A DNA stretch of 64,000 nt. Source: Taklimakanibacter sp021828105 (GTDB lineage Bacteria; Pseudomonadota; Alphaproteobacteria; Rhizobiales; Aestuariivirgaceae). Below the pieces are notes generated by a model, which worked only from the letters and a program-made list of their open reading frames with translations, was not told the origin of the DNA and did not search any database. Shown here in pieces: positions 51,690-58,751 of the stretch (positions within the stretch are counted from its first letter, which is position 1; each line of letters begins with the position of its first letter). The stretch spans positions 62,001 through 126,000 of the forward strand of contig JAKATG010000001.1 in NCBI GenBank assembly GCA_021828105.1, in the 5' to 3' direction. The position numbers were made by a program, and so were the translations under genes.

Positions 51690-52556
51690 GTGCAGCAAGA
51701 ATACAGACCGCGCACCGGTCTCGAGCACTGACTGGGTGCAGCCGCCGAAGATCAGCTCCCGAATTCTGGGTCGGCTGAAGCCGCCCATGACGACGAGGTC
51801 CGCTTGCCTGGCGAGGGTTGCCGACCAGAGAACGTCAACCGTCGGCCGATGATCAGGGGCATGGACTTCGGTCGTGGCTTCGATGCCATGCCATCCGAGC
51901 TGAAGGGCGACATTCTCGGTCGACTCCTTTGTCTGGCTGCCGTTCTCCAGAACGCTGACTATGGCGACCTTGCGGGCTACGCCAAGAACCGGCAGAGCCG
52001 CGGTCAGGGCCCGGGCCGCGGCGCTATGGTCCTTCCACCAGACTGCGATCCTGTCGAGCTTGAGCTTGGCCGCACCGGGTGGAACGATCAGGATAGGGCG
52101 GCCGGAGTCCATGGCAAGGTCCTCCAACAGCATTTGCGACCAGCTGCGTTTGCTGGCCGACCTTCCAATCACCGTCAGATCATGTGCGCGGGTTGCCCGC
52201 ACGAAGCCGTCGGCATCGGGAGTGACAGGATTTGCCATCCAACTTGCAGTCACCTGCTCGCTCGACATCGGCTGAGATATCCGAAGAATGTTCCTGGAGG
52301 CGCAGAAGTCCGTTGCATGGGCGCGCGCTTTTGCTTCGGCATCCTTGCTTCTTGCCAGCGTATCCCTCAGGGCGACGTCAAGCCCGCTCCCGCGCGCAAA
52401 CTCGATGTGATGATTGAAATCCGCGACATCGATCGCGGCGAGCGGAATATGAATGAACTCGATATGCGCCTTCAGGGGCGCTGCTACGGCATACGCAGCA
52501 TCGAGAACGGAGAGATCGGAACTGGTGCCGCTGACGGCGACGAGAATTGACTTCAT
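51687..52556 (-). CDS. Universal stress protein, tandem-domain type
   Basis: This double Usp of about 289 aa starts MKSILVAVSGTSSDLSVLDA. The loop of the second domain is GGFSRPRIRELIFGGCTQSV, where Cys replaces the usual residue near the phosphate loop. I choose ATG 52556 because the FNR-type site at 52612 predicts a transcript start near 52577. The longer start at 52571 would leave a 6-nt leader. The stop codon lies inside the dispersed repeat. It is downstream of the hybrid kinase gene on the same strand. Confidence 0.87.
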   Translation of the reverse strand: MKSILVAVSGTSSDLSVLDAAYAVAAPLKAHIEFIHIPLAAIDVADFNHHIEFARGSGLDVALRDTLARSKDAEAKARAHATDFCASRNILRISQPMSSEQVTASWMANPVTPDADGFVRATRAHDLTVIGRSASKRSWSQMLLEDLAMDSGRPILIVPPGAAKLKLDRIAVWWKDHSAAARALTAALPVLGVARKVAIVSVLENGSQTKESTENVALQLGWHGIEATTEVHAPDHRPTVDVLWSATLARQADLVVMGGFSRPRIRELIFGGCTQSVLETGARSVFLLH

Positions 52557-52611
52557 GACTGCACCATTCAACAGAACGGCGCAAATCTATGACGTTCGGC
52601 ATCGCCCGACT

Positions 52612-52625
52612 TTGACGCAAATCAA
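52612..52625 (-). promoter_or_regulatory. FNR/FixK-type site TTGACGCAAATCAA
   Basis: Consensus match lying just after the hybrid-kinase stop. The class-II start near 52577 gives a 21-nt leader for the Usp gene. Confidence 0.65.
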
Positions 52626-52632
52626 TGAAAGT

Positions 52633-54198
52633 TCATGCGTCATCACCGAACGCCATGTCGAGCGCCTTGCGCAAGTCCGTGAGGCGATAGGGCTTTCGCA
52701 GCAGTTTCAGATTGCCGAGGTTCTCAGCTCGAACAAGGTCTTCCGCATATCCTGATGTCAGCAGGACCCGGACCGACGGATCGATTTCCTTGGCCTTCTT
52801 GGCCACGTCGTAGCCTGACAGACCGCCCGGCATCACCAGGTCGCTGAACAGCAGGTCGACCTTGAGTCCCTTTTCGAGCATGTTGATGGCGGTGGCGCCA
52901 TCGGGCGCTTCGTAGGTCTCGTACCCCAATGTCTTCAGCCGTGTGACCGTCAAGTTTCTGACGGCTTCATCATCCTCGACCGCGAGGACAACCCTGTTGT
53001 GGCTAGCCGCGTCTGGCTCAAACCCGGCTTCGCTGGGTGCCGCAGCTCCGTCCGCACGCGGTAGATAGATGTTGATGATCGTACCGTGACCGACTTCACT
53101 GTAGATCGTGACGTGACCGCCTGACTGCTTGGCAAAACCATAGACCATGCTGAGCCCGAGGCCTGTCCCGTGGCCTCTCGTCTTGGTGGTGAAGAACGGC
53201 TCGAAGGCACGATCCCTGACTTCGTCCGGCATGCCCATGCCGGTATCGGATACGGATATCCGCACATAGTCGCCACGCGGCAATTCGATGTTGCTGCCGG
53301 TTCGAATCTCATCCACATGGGCGTTTCCTGTCTCGACAATCAGCTTTCCGCCCTTGGGCATGGCATCACGCGCATTGATGGCCAAATTCACCAGCGAGCT
53401 CTCGGCTTGCGTGGGATCTGTCTTCACCAGCCACAGATCCGGCGCCAGGATCGTGGATAGGGATATTTGCTCGCCCAATGTGCGCCGCAGCATGCTCGTG
53501 ACATTGAGAACCAGATTGTTGATCTCGAGCACCTCCGGCTCAAGGTGGCTTCTTCTGGCGAAAGCGAGAAGCCGGGACGTGAGCTTTGCACCAAGCTCAG
53601 CGGCCTCCTGGCTGTCGCGCAGCATCTTGCGGAGCTTGTCATCCTGGATATGCATCTCGATCAGCTCGAGATTGCCGGTGATCACGGTTAAAAGATTGTT
53701 GAAGTCGTGGGCGATACCACCGGTAAGCTGGCCCACCGCCTCCAATCGCTGGGCCTGTGCAAGCTTGCGCTCGCTGTCCAGCAGGGCTTCCTCCACGCGC
53801 TTGCGCTCGCTGAGATTGGTTATGATGCCTGCAAAGTAGCGCGTTCCATCGGCGAAAAACTCGCTGACCGCCAAATCGAGGGGAAAAGTGGTGCCGTCCT
53901 TGCGCTTTCCCACTACTTCGCGGCCAATGCCGATGATCTTTCGCTTTCCCGTGGTGAGATAGTTGGAAAGATATCCGTCATGCTCACTGTGGAAAGGCTC
54001 GGGCATCAGTATGTGGACATTCTGTCCGACCAGCTCGCTCGCCGCATAGCCGAAAATCCGCTCAGTTGCCGGATTCACCGAGTCGATGATGCCTTTGGTG
54101 TCTATGGTGATGATCGCGGCAACCGCCGAATTCAGAATGGCCTCGAGCTTCGACGCCCCGGTTGGCGTGCCCGGATTTCTCTTTCGCATGTTTCTCAA
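52633..54198 (-). CDS. Hybrid histidine kinase with a FixL-like PAS domain
   Basis: This 521-aa cytoplasmic protein has a PAS domain (about 18-130), HisKA with His164 (GGIAHDFNNLLTVITGNLEL), HATPase (about 270-385, GHGTGLGLSMVYGFAKQSGG) and a C-terminal receiver (about 400-515, LLFSDLVMPGG). The PAS looks much like that of FixL (GQNVHILMPEPFHSEHDGYL, IIGIGREVVGKRKDGTTFPL). At the position of the FixL haem-binding His, just before IIGIGR, it has Lys87, so haem binding by that residue is unlikely. It follows the Usp/ADH genes and could feed the OmpR-type regulator at 50862. Confidence 0.88.
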   Translation of the reverse strand: MRNMRKRNPGTPTGASKLEAILNSAVAAIITIDTKGIIDSVNPATERIFGYAASELVGQNVHILMPEPFHSEHDGYLSNYLTTGKRKIIGIGREVVGKRKDGTTFPLDLAVSEFFADGTRYFAGIITNLSERKRVEEALLDSERKLAQAQRLEAVGQLTGGIAHDFNNLLTVITGNLELIEMHIQDDKLRKMLRDSQEAAELGAKLTSRLLAFARRSHLEPEVLEINNLVLNVTSMLRRTLGEQISLSTILAPDLWLVKTDPTQAESSLVNLAINARDAMPKGGKLIVETGNAHVDEIRTGSNIELPRGDYVRISVSDTGMGMPDEVRDRAFEPFFTTKTRGHGTGLGLSMVYGFAKQSGGHVTIYSEVGHGTIINIYLPRADGAAAPSEAGFEPDAASHNRVVLAVEDDEAVRNLTVTRLKTLGYETYEAPDGATAINMLEKGLKVDLLFSDLVMPGGLSGYDVAKKAKEIDPSVRVLLTSGYAEDLVRAENLGNLKLLRKPYRLTDLRKALDMAFGDDA

Positions 54199-54284
54199 GC
54201 CGCTCCTGCTCGCTCGGACGGCATTGTAGCATCAGACCGGCTCAAGCCGGTAGAGCCTTGCATGGCGAAACTGGCCGCCTGTCT

Positions 54285-55130
54285 TTAGTGAGAAAGGAAC
54301 AGCGGAACAGGGCAATGCCGTAGCATGGATTGCGTTACGCCGCCCAGTATGAGCTGCCTGATACGGGCATGGGCGAAGCCGCCCATCACGATCAGGTCGG
54401 CGCTCGAGCGATCGGCATGCTGGCGCAACGCTTCGGCAACGTCGCCGTCGCGTGCGCCGATGGTCTTGGCCACGATCTCGATCCTGTGGGCCAGCAGGTG
54501 CGCGGCGAGGGCTGAACCCGGAAGTATGTTTGCGAGGTCCTTTTCACCTTCTACTTGCACGACTTCGACAGTCTCTGCGGCGTGCAGGATGGGCAATGCA
54601 TCGAAAAGTGCACGGGCCGCCTTTCCGCTTCCATCCCAGGCGACGACAACATGCCGGGCGCTGAAGGTTTTGCTTTCCGGCGGCACGACGATGAGCGGCC
54701 GGCCGCTGTCGAGCAGGGCGGCTTCGATGAGATCACGGTCGATGTCGAGCGCCTGGGATTCGCTGTCGAGAATGCACAAGTCGTGCAGGCGGGTCTCCTT
54801 GGTGAAGCCTTCGACCAGTTTCAGGCGCTTGAGCTGGGGAGATGCCACGGTGGCCTCGACACCGGCCTCCTTTGCCTGGTCCTGGATGCGGCCGACGGCG
54901 GTCCGTGCCAACTCCTCAAGATACCGGTTTTCCGCTGCCACTATCCCCGCGGCAGTTCCGCTGACAAAAGCGTGCGGCAGAACGAGCTTCGCCGATGGCG
55001 CGTAGACGGTCACCTGCGCGTTGGCGCGCTTTGCCAATGAGAGCCCGTAGCTGATGGCAGCGGTCGGCTCTTCCTTCGCCTCGACGGTCAGGCCGATGAG
55101 TATGTTCTCGATATCGCGGATCTGCCGCAT
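54285..55130 (-). CDS. Universal stress protein, tandem-domain type
   Basis: This 281-aa double Usp starts MRQIRDIENILIGLTVEAKE. The end loop is GGFAHARIRQLILGGVTQSM. ATG 55130 is preceded by GGGAGAAG. An alternative ATG at 55226 overlaps the stop of the alcohol dehydrogenase gene (ATGA) and adds 32 residues without a ribosome site. It appears to be third in an operon that starts with the host-attachment-family gene at 57108. Confidence 0.87.
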   Translation of the reverse strand: MRQIRDIENILIGLTVEAKEEPTAAISYGLSLAKRANAQVTVYAPSAKLVLPHAFVSGTAAGIVAAENRYLEELARTAVGRIQDQAKEAGVEATVASPQLKRLKLVEGFTKETRLHDLCILDSESQALDIDRDLIEAALLDSGRPLIVVPPESKTFSARHVVVAWDGSGKAARALFDALPILHAAETVEVVQVEGEKDLANILPGSALAAHLLAHRIEIVAKTIGARDGDVAEALRQHADRSSADLIVMGGFAHARIRQLILGGVTQSMLRHCPVPLFLSH

Positions 55131-55222
55131 GATCTTCTCCCGTTTGCGCGATCCTTTACTCGAGCTCGGACCGGGTATTTTGATTTGGCGCAATTGCGAA
55201 GGCTCGAGCATATCATTTTTCC

Positions 55223-56215
55223 TCATATCTTAAGCACCGCTGCGCCCCGTAATCGGCCCTGGCGCAGGTCGGACAGCGCTTGATTGGCCTCGGCGAGCGG
55301 ATAGGCAGAAACTGTCGTCTCGATTCCTATCTTTGGAACCAGGCGTAAGAAGCTGTCCCCGTCGTCGCGTGTAAGATTGGCGACGGAAACGACCTGGCGC
55401 TCCTCCCAGAGCAAGCTGTAAGGGAAGCTTGGTATGTCGCTCATATGTATCCCGGCACAGACGACGCGACCGCCCTTGCGTACGGCCTTCAGCGCCTGCG
55501 GGACAAGCGTCCCGATTGGCGCATAGATGATGGCGGCATCCAGTTGCTCGGGCGGGGGCTGATCGGACGCCCCGGCCCATTCGGCGCCGAGTTGCCGTGC
55601 GAAGGCCTGGCTTTCCGTATCCGCCCTTCGGGTGAAGGCAAAGATCCGCCGGCCTTCCCACTTGGCGACCTGGGCCACGATATGGGCGGCGGCGCCAAAG
55701 CCGTACAAGCCGAGACGCTTTGCATCGCCCGCTATCCTCAGTGACCGCCAACCGATCAGACCGGCGCAGAGGAGCGGCGCCAGGCACTCATCGGATTTTC
55801 CGTCCGCCAAGGCAAAGGCATAATGGGCATCGGCTATCGCGTGAGTGGCATAGCCGCCATCCCGCGTGTAGCCCGTAAAAAGTGGCTGATTGCAGAGGTT
55901 TTCGTGTCCGGACAGGCAATAGGCGCATTGACCGCATGTATGGCCAAGCCAGGGAATTCCGACCCGCTGGCCGAGTTCAAAGCCAGCGACGCCTGCGCCG
56001 ATCTCTTCCACATAGCCGACGATTTCATGGCCGGGAACGAGAGGCAGCGGGACCTTGGGCAATTCGCCGTCGACGACGTGCAAATCGGTCCGGCAGACCC
56101 CGCAAGCGCCAATCCTGACACGAATCTCGCCGGACCGTGGAACGGGCAAAGCGCGCTCGCGCATCACCAGTGGCTGGCCATATTCGACCAGCATCATGGC
56201 GCGCGATGTCGTCAC
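55223..56215 (-). CDS. Zinc-dependent alcohol dehydrogenase family protein
   Basis: This 330-aa medium-chain dehydrogenase has a GroES-like N-terminal domain with catalytic-zinc ligands in GACGVCRTDLH and PGHEIVG and the structural-zinc set CGQCAYCLSGHENLC. A Rossmann fold follows (LGLYGFGAAAHIVAQVA). It probably interconverts an alcohol and aldehyde with NAD(P)H, useful for redox balance under low oxygen. Its ATG overlaps the stop of the preceding hypothetical gene by 4 bases, showing translational coupling. Confidence 0.9.
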   Translation of the reverse strand: MTTSRAMMLVEYGQPLVMRERALPVPRSGEIRVRIGACGVCRTDLHVVDGELPKVPLPLVPGHEIVGYVEEIGAGVAGFELGQRVGIPWLGHTCGQCAYCLSGHENLCNQPLFTGYTRDGGYATHAIADAHYAFALADGKSDECLAPLLCAGLIGWRSLRIAGDAKRLGLYGFGAAAHIVAQVAKWEGRRIFAFTRRADTESQAFARQLGAEWAGASDQPPPEQLDAAIIYAPIGTLVPQALKAVRKGGRVVCAGIHMSDIPSFPYSLLWEERQVVSVANLTRDDGDSFLRLVPKIGIETTVSAYPLAEANQALSDLRQGRLRGAAVLKI

Positions 56216-56625
56216 AGCCTCTCGACCGTGACCACGCGATAGGTGTGCGGACCGTCGTCCTCTATGACGGATATATACTCGCCTACAACAAACCGCTCAT
56301 CCGTAAAGTGATAACCCTGAGGATCGCCCTCATCGCCCTTGATGTCGTAATGGAATTTCCACTGACCGCCAGGCTGACGGACCAAATGCCCGAGGTCATG
56401 TTCTTCGCCCGACCGGTAATGCACGACGCGGCAAAGGTCACGGTGGGATTTCCACAATTTGCCATCGATGCAGCCGGCGTTGTCCAGCGGCATGACCAGA
56501 TCGTAGCCATGCTCGGGGCTTCCTTGCGGATGGCCGTGCTCGCGCGCCAGGCGCAGCCTGACCTTGGCAAAGCCCTCCGGAAACCGTCTGCTGGCAGGTT
56601 GGTGTGTTTTTGACAGGGCCATCAC
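56212..56625 (-). CDS. Conserved hypothetical protein coupled to the alcohol dehydrogenase
   Basis: This 137-aa soluble protein is rich in His, Asp and Tyr (HGHPQGSPEHGYDLV, VVHYRSGEEHDLGHLV, HFTDERFVVGEYISVIEDDG). It looks like a compact beta fold. It overlaps the dehydrogenase start and follows the host-attachment-family gene by 24 nt, so it belongs to the same operon. The family is known to me only as hypothetical. Confidence 0.7.
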   Translation of the reverse strand: MMALSKTHQPASRRFPEGFAKVRLRLAREHGHPQGSPEHGYDLVMPLDNAGCIDGKLWKSHRDLCRVVHYRSGEEHDLGHLVRQPGGQWKFHYDIKGDEGDPQGYHFTDERFVVGEYISVIEDDGPHTYRVVTVERL

Positions 56626-56649
56626 AGATCCCTCATCGATGAGAATGAA

Positions 56650-57108
56650 CTAGCTTGCTGCTTTTGAAGCGAGGAAAACAGGCAGATGTCGATACAGGTC
56701 ACTGTCAGGAATCTTGGTCAAATCCTTGTCGATCGAGTCGACAAGCTTGGCCGTGAACGCGGCAGGCAATGACTTGCGCAAGGCTTTGAGGAGCTTTGCT
56801 GGCGCAGCGATCACCAGATTGTCAAAGTCGCCAACCGTCTCGTCTTCCCGGAGATCCGCTGCTATCGCCTCAATGAATTCCAGCTCGATCTTGTCCCGTG
56901 GCTTGATCCTTGGTTCTATGCCGTGACGGGTAGCCGTCATACTTTCCTGAACCCGTGCTGGCCTGTCGCGACCGAGCGCGGAAGCCTTCTCATGCATATG
57001 GGCGGATACGAATTTGCGGAATGTAGTGAAATGTCCAGGGCCGGTACGCTCGACATAGCGAACTCGGCCGCCGTCGGCGATCAGGTAAAGTGTTCTTGGC
57101 ATTCGCAT
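56650..57108 (-). CDS. Host-attachment-family protein (PF10116-like), copy 1
   Basis: This 152-aa protein (LYLIADGGRVRYVERTGPGH ... LVIAAPAKLLKALRKSL ... DLTKIPDSDLYRHLP) has the signature of the family named for attachment to host cells, now regarded as related to release-factor-like eRF1 folds. The real function is unknown. AAAGGAGCC lies before the ATG. The FNR-type site at 57159 predicts a 16-nt leader. It heads an operon with the hypothetical, dehydrogenase and Usp genes. A paralogue is at 58231. Confidence 0.82.
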   Translation of the reverse strand: MRMPRTLYLIADGGRVRYVERTGPGHFTTFRKFVSAHMHEKASALGRDRPARVQESMTATRHGIEPRIKPRDKIELEFIEAIAADLREDETVGDFDNLVIAAPAKLLKALRKSLPAAFTAKLVDSIDKDLTKIPDSDLYRHLPVFLASKAAS

Positions 57109-57154
57109 GAGAGGCTCCTTTTCAAGACCATCCCTAGAAGCCTCAAACGGGCGT

Positions 57155-57222
57155 GGCTTTGATTTGGATCAAGGATGCTGGTCCGCTTGGGTCGCCGGAA
57201 CTCGTTGTGCCAGCGCAAAGAC
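57155..57222. repeat. Duplicated promoter segment, copy A
   Basis: These 68 bp match 58159-58225 (67 bp). Both share a first 20 bp with the FNR-type site and a last 26 bp (GGAACTCGTT-G/A-TGCCAGCGCAAAGAC) with one change, around a more variable middle. Copy A drives the host-attachment-family operon. Confidence 0.75.
57159..57172 (-). promoter_or_regulatory. FNR/FixK-type site TTGATTTGGATCAA
   Basis: Consensus match within copy A of the duplicated promoter. The class-II start near 57124 serves the gene at 57108. Confidence 0.7.
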
Positions 57223-57339
57223 AGCGCGCACGGCAAGCAGTAATCGGATCCAGACCATGCAAACCCGAGTGACGATACTACCGCGCGATCGGAACAGATA
57301 GTCGATGATATGATGCGGGAGCAAAGTTGATTTGTTAAT

Positions 57340-57660
57340 TCAATGCTCTTTCAGGCTCAGGATGTATTGAATGACATCTCTCATTTCCTGGTCCCCCATG
57401 GTAATGTTTGGCATCGTTGGATGCGATGTTTGAAACCAGACAGTGAGGGCGATAGCGGTCATTCCGCGGGTATTGGCAACATCCTCAAAGCGCGGAGCTT
57501 GCGGCAGGGGCGATACGAGCTCCTTGGGATGCACGGCATGACACCCCGAGCAAACCTCCAAGGCGAAGCGAAGCCCTTTCTCTGGATCGCCGATTTGTTG
57601 ACTCATGACAGGCGCGGAAAGCGCGACCATCAGAACGAGCATTTTCCCAAGGATCTGCAT
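57340..57660 (-). CDS. Small exported c-type cytochrome
   Basis: This 106-aa protein has a signal peptide (about residues 1-20, SAPVMSQQ), haem motif Cys37-Ser-Gly-Cys40-His41 and a Met-ligand region SHPTMPNITM. The tail is QYILSLKEH. It is an intact relative of the broken gene at 20852-21176. ATG 57660 is chosen because it gives a proper signal peptide and fits the FNR-type site at 57733 (leader 38 nt). It should act as a periplasmic electron carrier. The redox partners are not in view. Confidence 0.87.
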   Translation of the reverse strand: MQILGKMLVLMVALSAPVMSQQIGDPEKGLRFALEVCSGCHAVHPKELVSPLPQAPRFEDVANTRGMTAIALTVWFQTSHPTMPNITMGDQEMRDVIQYILSLKEH

Positions 57661-57732
57661 AGCCACACCCTTTGGAAATGATGTGGAACATATTTGCAAT
57701 TTGAAGTTTTGCCCGGTTGCTTGGATACAGCA

Positions 57733-57746
57733 TTGACCAGGATCAA
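57733..57746 (-). promoter_or_regulatory. FNR/FixK-type site TTGACCAGGATCAA
   Basis: Consensus match with extended dyad CATTGA..TCAATG. The class-II start near 57698 serves the cytochrome gene. Confidence 0.7.
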
Positions 57747-57825
57747 TGCAGCCGGACCAATCTCAATGGCGCGCCCCTGTTCTTTCAAAGCGGCGAATTC
57801 ACGTCAGATCGCTGGGAGCGCCAGG

Positions 57826-57914
57826 AAGAAAGAGTTGGGGTCGGCATCGAGGGGAAAAGACGCCGACCCCTGATTTGCCGTCGTTCGGGGTTGGCGACGG
57901 CGGGGGAGAAGTGC
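57826..57914 (-). ncRNA. Candidate FNR-dependent small RNA 2 with C-rich loops
   Basis: The minus-strand RNA predicted from the FNR-type site at 57949 would start near 57914 and hold two hairpins. The first is a perfect 7-bp stem GCCGTCG/CGACGGC (57877-57901) with loop CCAACCCCGAA. The second is a 12-bp stem (57837-57870, one G-T pair) with loop TTTTCCCCTC, followed by AACTCTTTCTT. The C-rich loops could pair with Shine-Dalgarno sequences. No coding ORF is evident. Transcription is inferred. Confidence 0.5.
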
Positions 57915-57948
57915 CTTGTCTCACTACAACTGATCAGAGAAGACTCTC

Positions 57949-57962
57949 TTGACATCGATCAA
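57949..57962 (-). promoter_or_regulatory. FNR/FixK-type site TTGACATCGATCAA
   Basis: Consensus match with no protein gene on either side at promoter distance. On the minus strand it points at the two-hairpin candidate RNA (start near 57914, TAGTGA as a possible -10). Confidence 0.65.
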
Positions 57963-58158
57963 AAAGGACCTCCGAAATTCCTTGGCAGGTGGGGTAGGTG
58001 GTTTGATCGGGTCGATCCTGGCCAAGTCCATAGACAGCCATCATGCCCGACAATCGAGGAACAGATCTGCTCGGCCGGGGGCAGCGCTTATCGCTTGGCT
58101 CTGCTCTTCATCGGTGTTCACTGACCTTTGCCGCTGGGTGTCAGGCTTTTGCGGGCAA

Positions 58159-58225
58159 GGCTTTGATTTGGATCAAGGGGCTGATCCGTTGAGTTCACTG
58201 GAACTCGTTATGCCAGCGCAAAGAC
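58159..58225. repeat. Duplicated promoter segment, copy B
   Basis: Copy of 57155-57222 that includes an identical FNR-type site. It lies right after the stop of the second host-attachment-family gene and has no recognisable gene at promoter distance on its minus-strand side, so it may be an orphaned promoter. Confidence 0.75.
58163..58176 (-). promoter_or_regulatory. FNR/FixK-type site TTGATTTGGATCAA
   Basis: Identical to the site at 57159 and part of duplicated promoter copy B. The target is unclear. The 570-bp space 57661-58230 holds three such sites but no convincing protein gene. Confidence 0.55.
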
Positions 58226-58230
58226 CGCTT

Positions 58231-58647
58231 TCAGAGTTCATTGACTGTCTTGGCTGTTAGCATCGGCACATTAGACCGGTAGACAAGATGCAGAGGCAGA
58301 TAGCGGCACAGCTCCTGGTCGCGGATCCTGCTCAGGTCCCGGTCTACGCAAGCAACGATTTTTGTCGGAGCATCGAGGGAGAGAGAAGCGCGAAGCGTAT
58401 CGAGAATGGTGCAAGGCGCAACCAGGATCAAGCTGTCGAAGCACTGTGTGTTGTTTCCGCGCACATCCGTCAGCATCAAACGTAGAAGATTGCGCATGGC
58501 CATTGGCTCATTCTGGTGGTCATGAGCCGATGCGCCTGCGGGAAATTTCAGTCTCCGATATGTCCTGAAGGATCGTCCGCCGACACGCTCTACCCATCGA
58601 ACACCTCCAGTGCCCGCCAGTACATAGAGTATTCTCTGATTATGCAT
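58231..58647 (-). CDS. Host-attachment-family protein, copy 2
   Basis: This 138-aa paralogue of the protein at 56650 (ILYVLAGTGGVRWVERVGGR ... SLILVAPCTILDTLRASL ... DLSRIRDQELCRYLPLHLVY) is more diverged and shorter in the middle. I start at ATG 58647 because the FNR-type site at 58705 puts the transcript start near 58670, which rules out the longer start at 58671. The function is unknown. Confidence 0.75.
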   Translation of the reverse strand: MHNQRILYVLAGTGGVRWVERVGGRSFRTYRRLKFPAGASAHDHQNEPMAMRNLLRLMLTDVRGNNTQCFDSLILVAPCTILDTLRASLSLDAPTKIVACVDRDLSRIRDQELCRYLPLHLVYRSNVPMLTAKTVNEL

Positions 58648-58704
58648 CCGCACGGCCTTCGTTTGACCCAACGACGCACAATAATCTTGAGCGGGCGTTC
58701 AGTT

Positions 58705-58718
58705 TTGACTTCTGTCAA
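58705..58718 (-). promoter_or_regulatory. FNR/FixK-type site TTGACTTCTGTCAA
   Basis: Consensus match. The predicted start near 58670 gives a 23-nt leader for the gene at 58647. It also lies 34 bp beyond the hemN stop. Confidence 0.6.
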
Positions 58719-58751
58719 AGGCGGAGACGAGAAGGTGCTGTCGAAGGTCGG

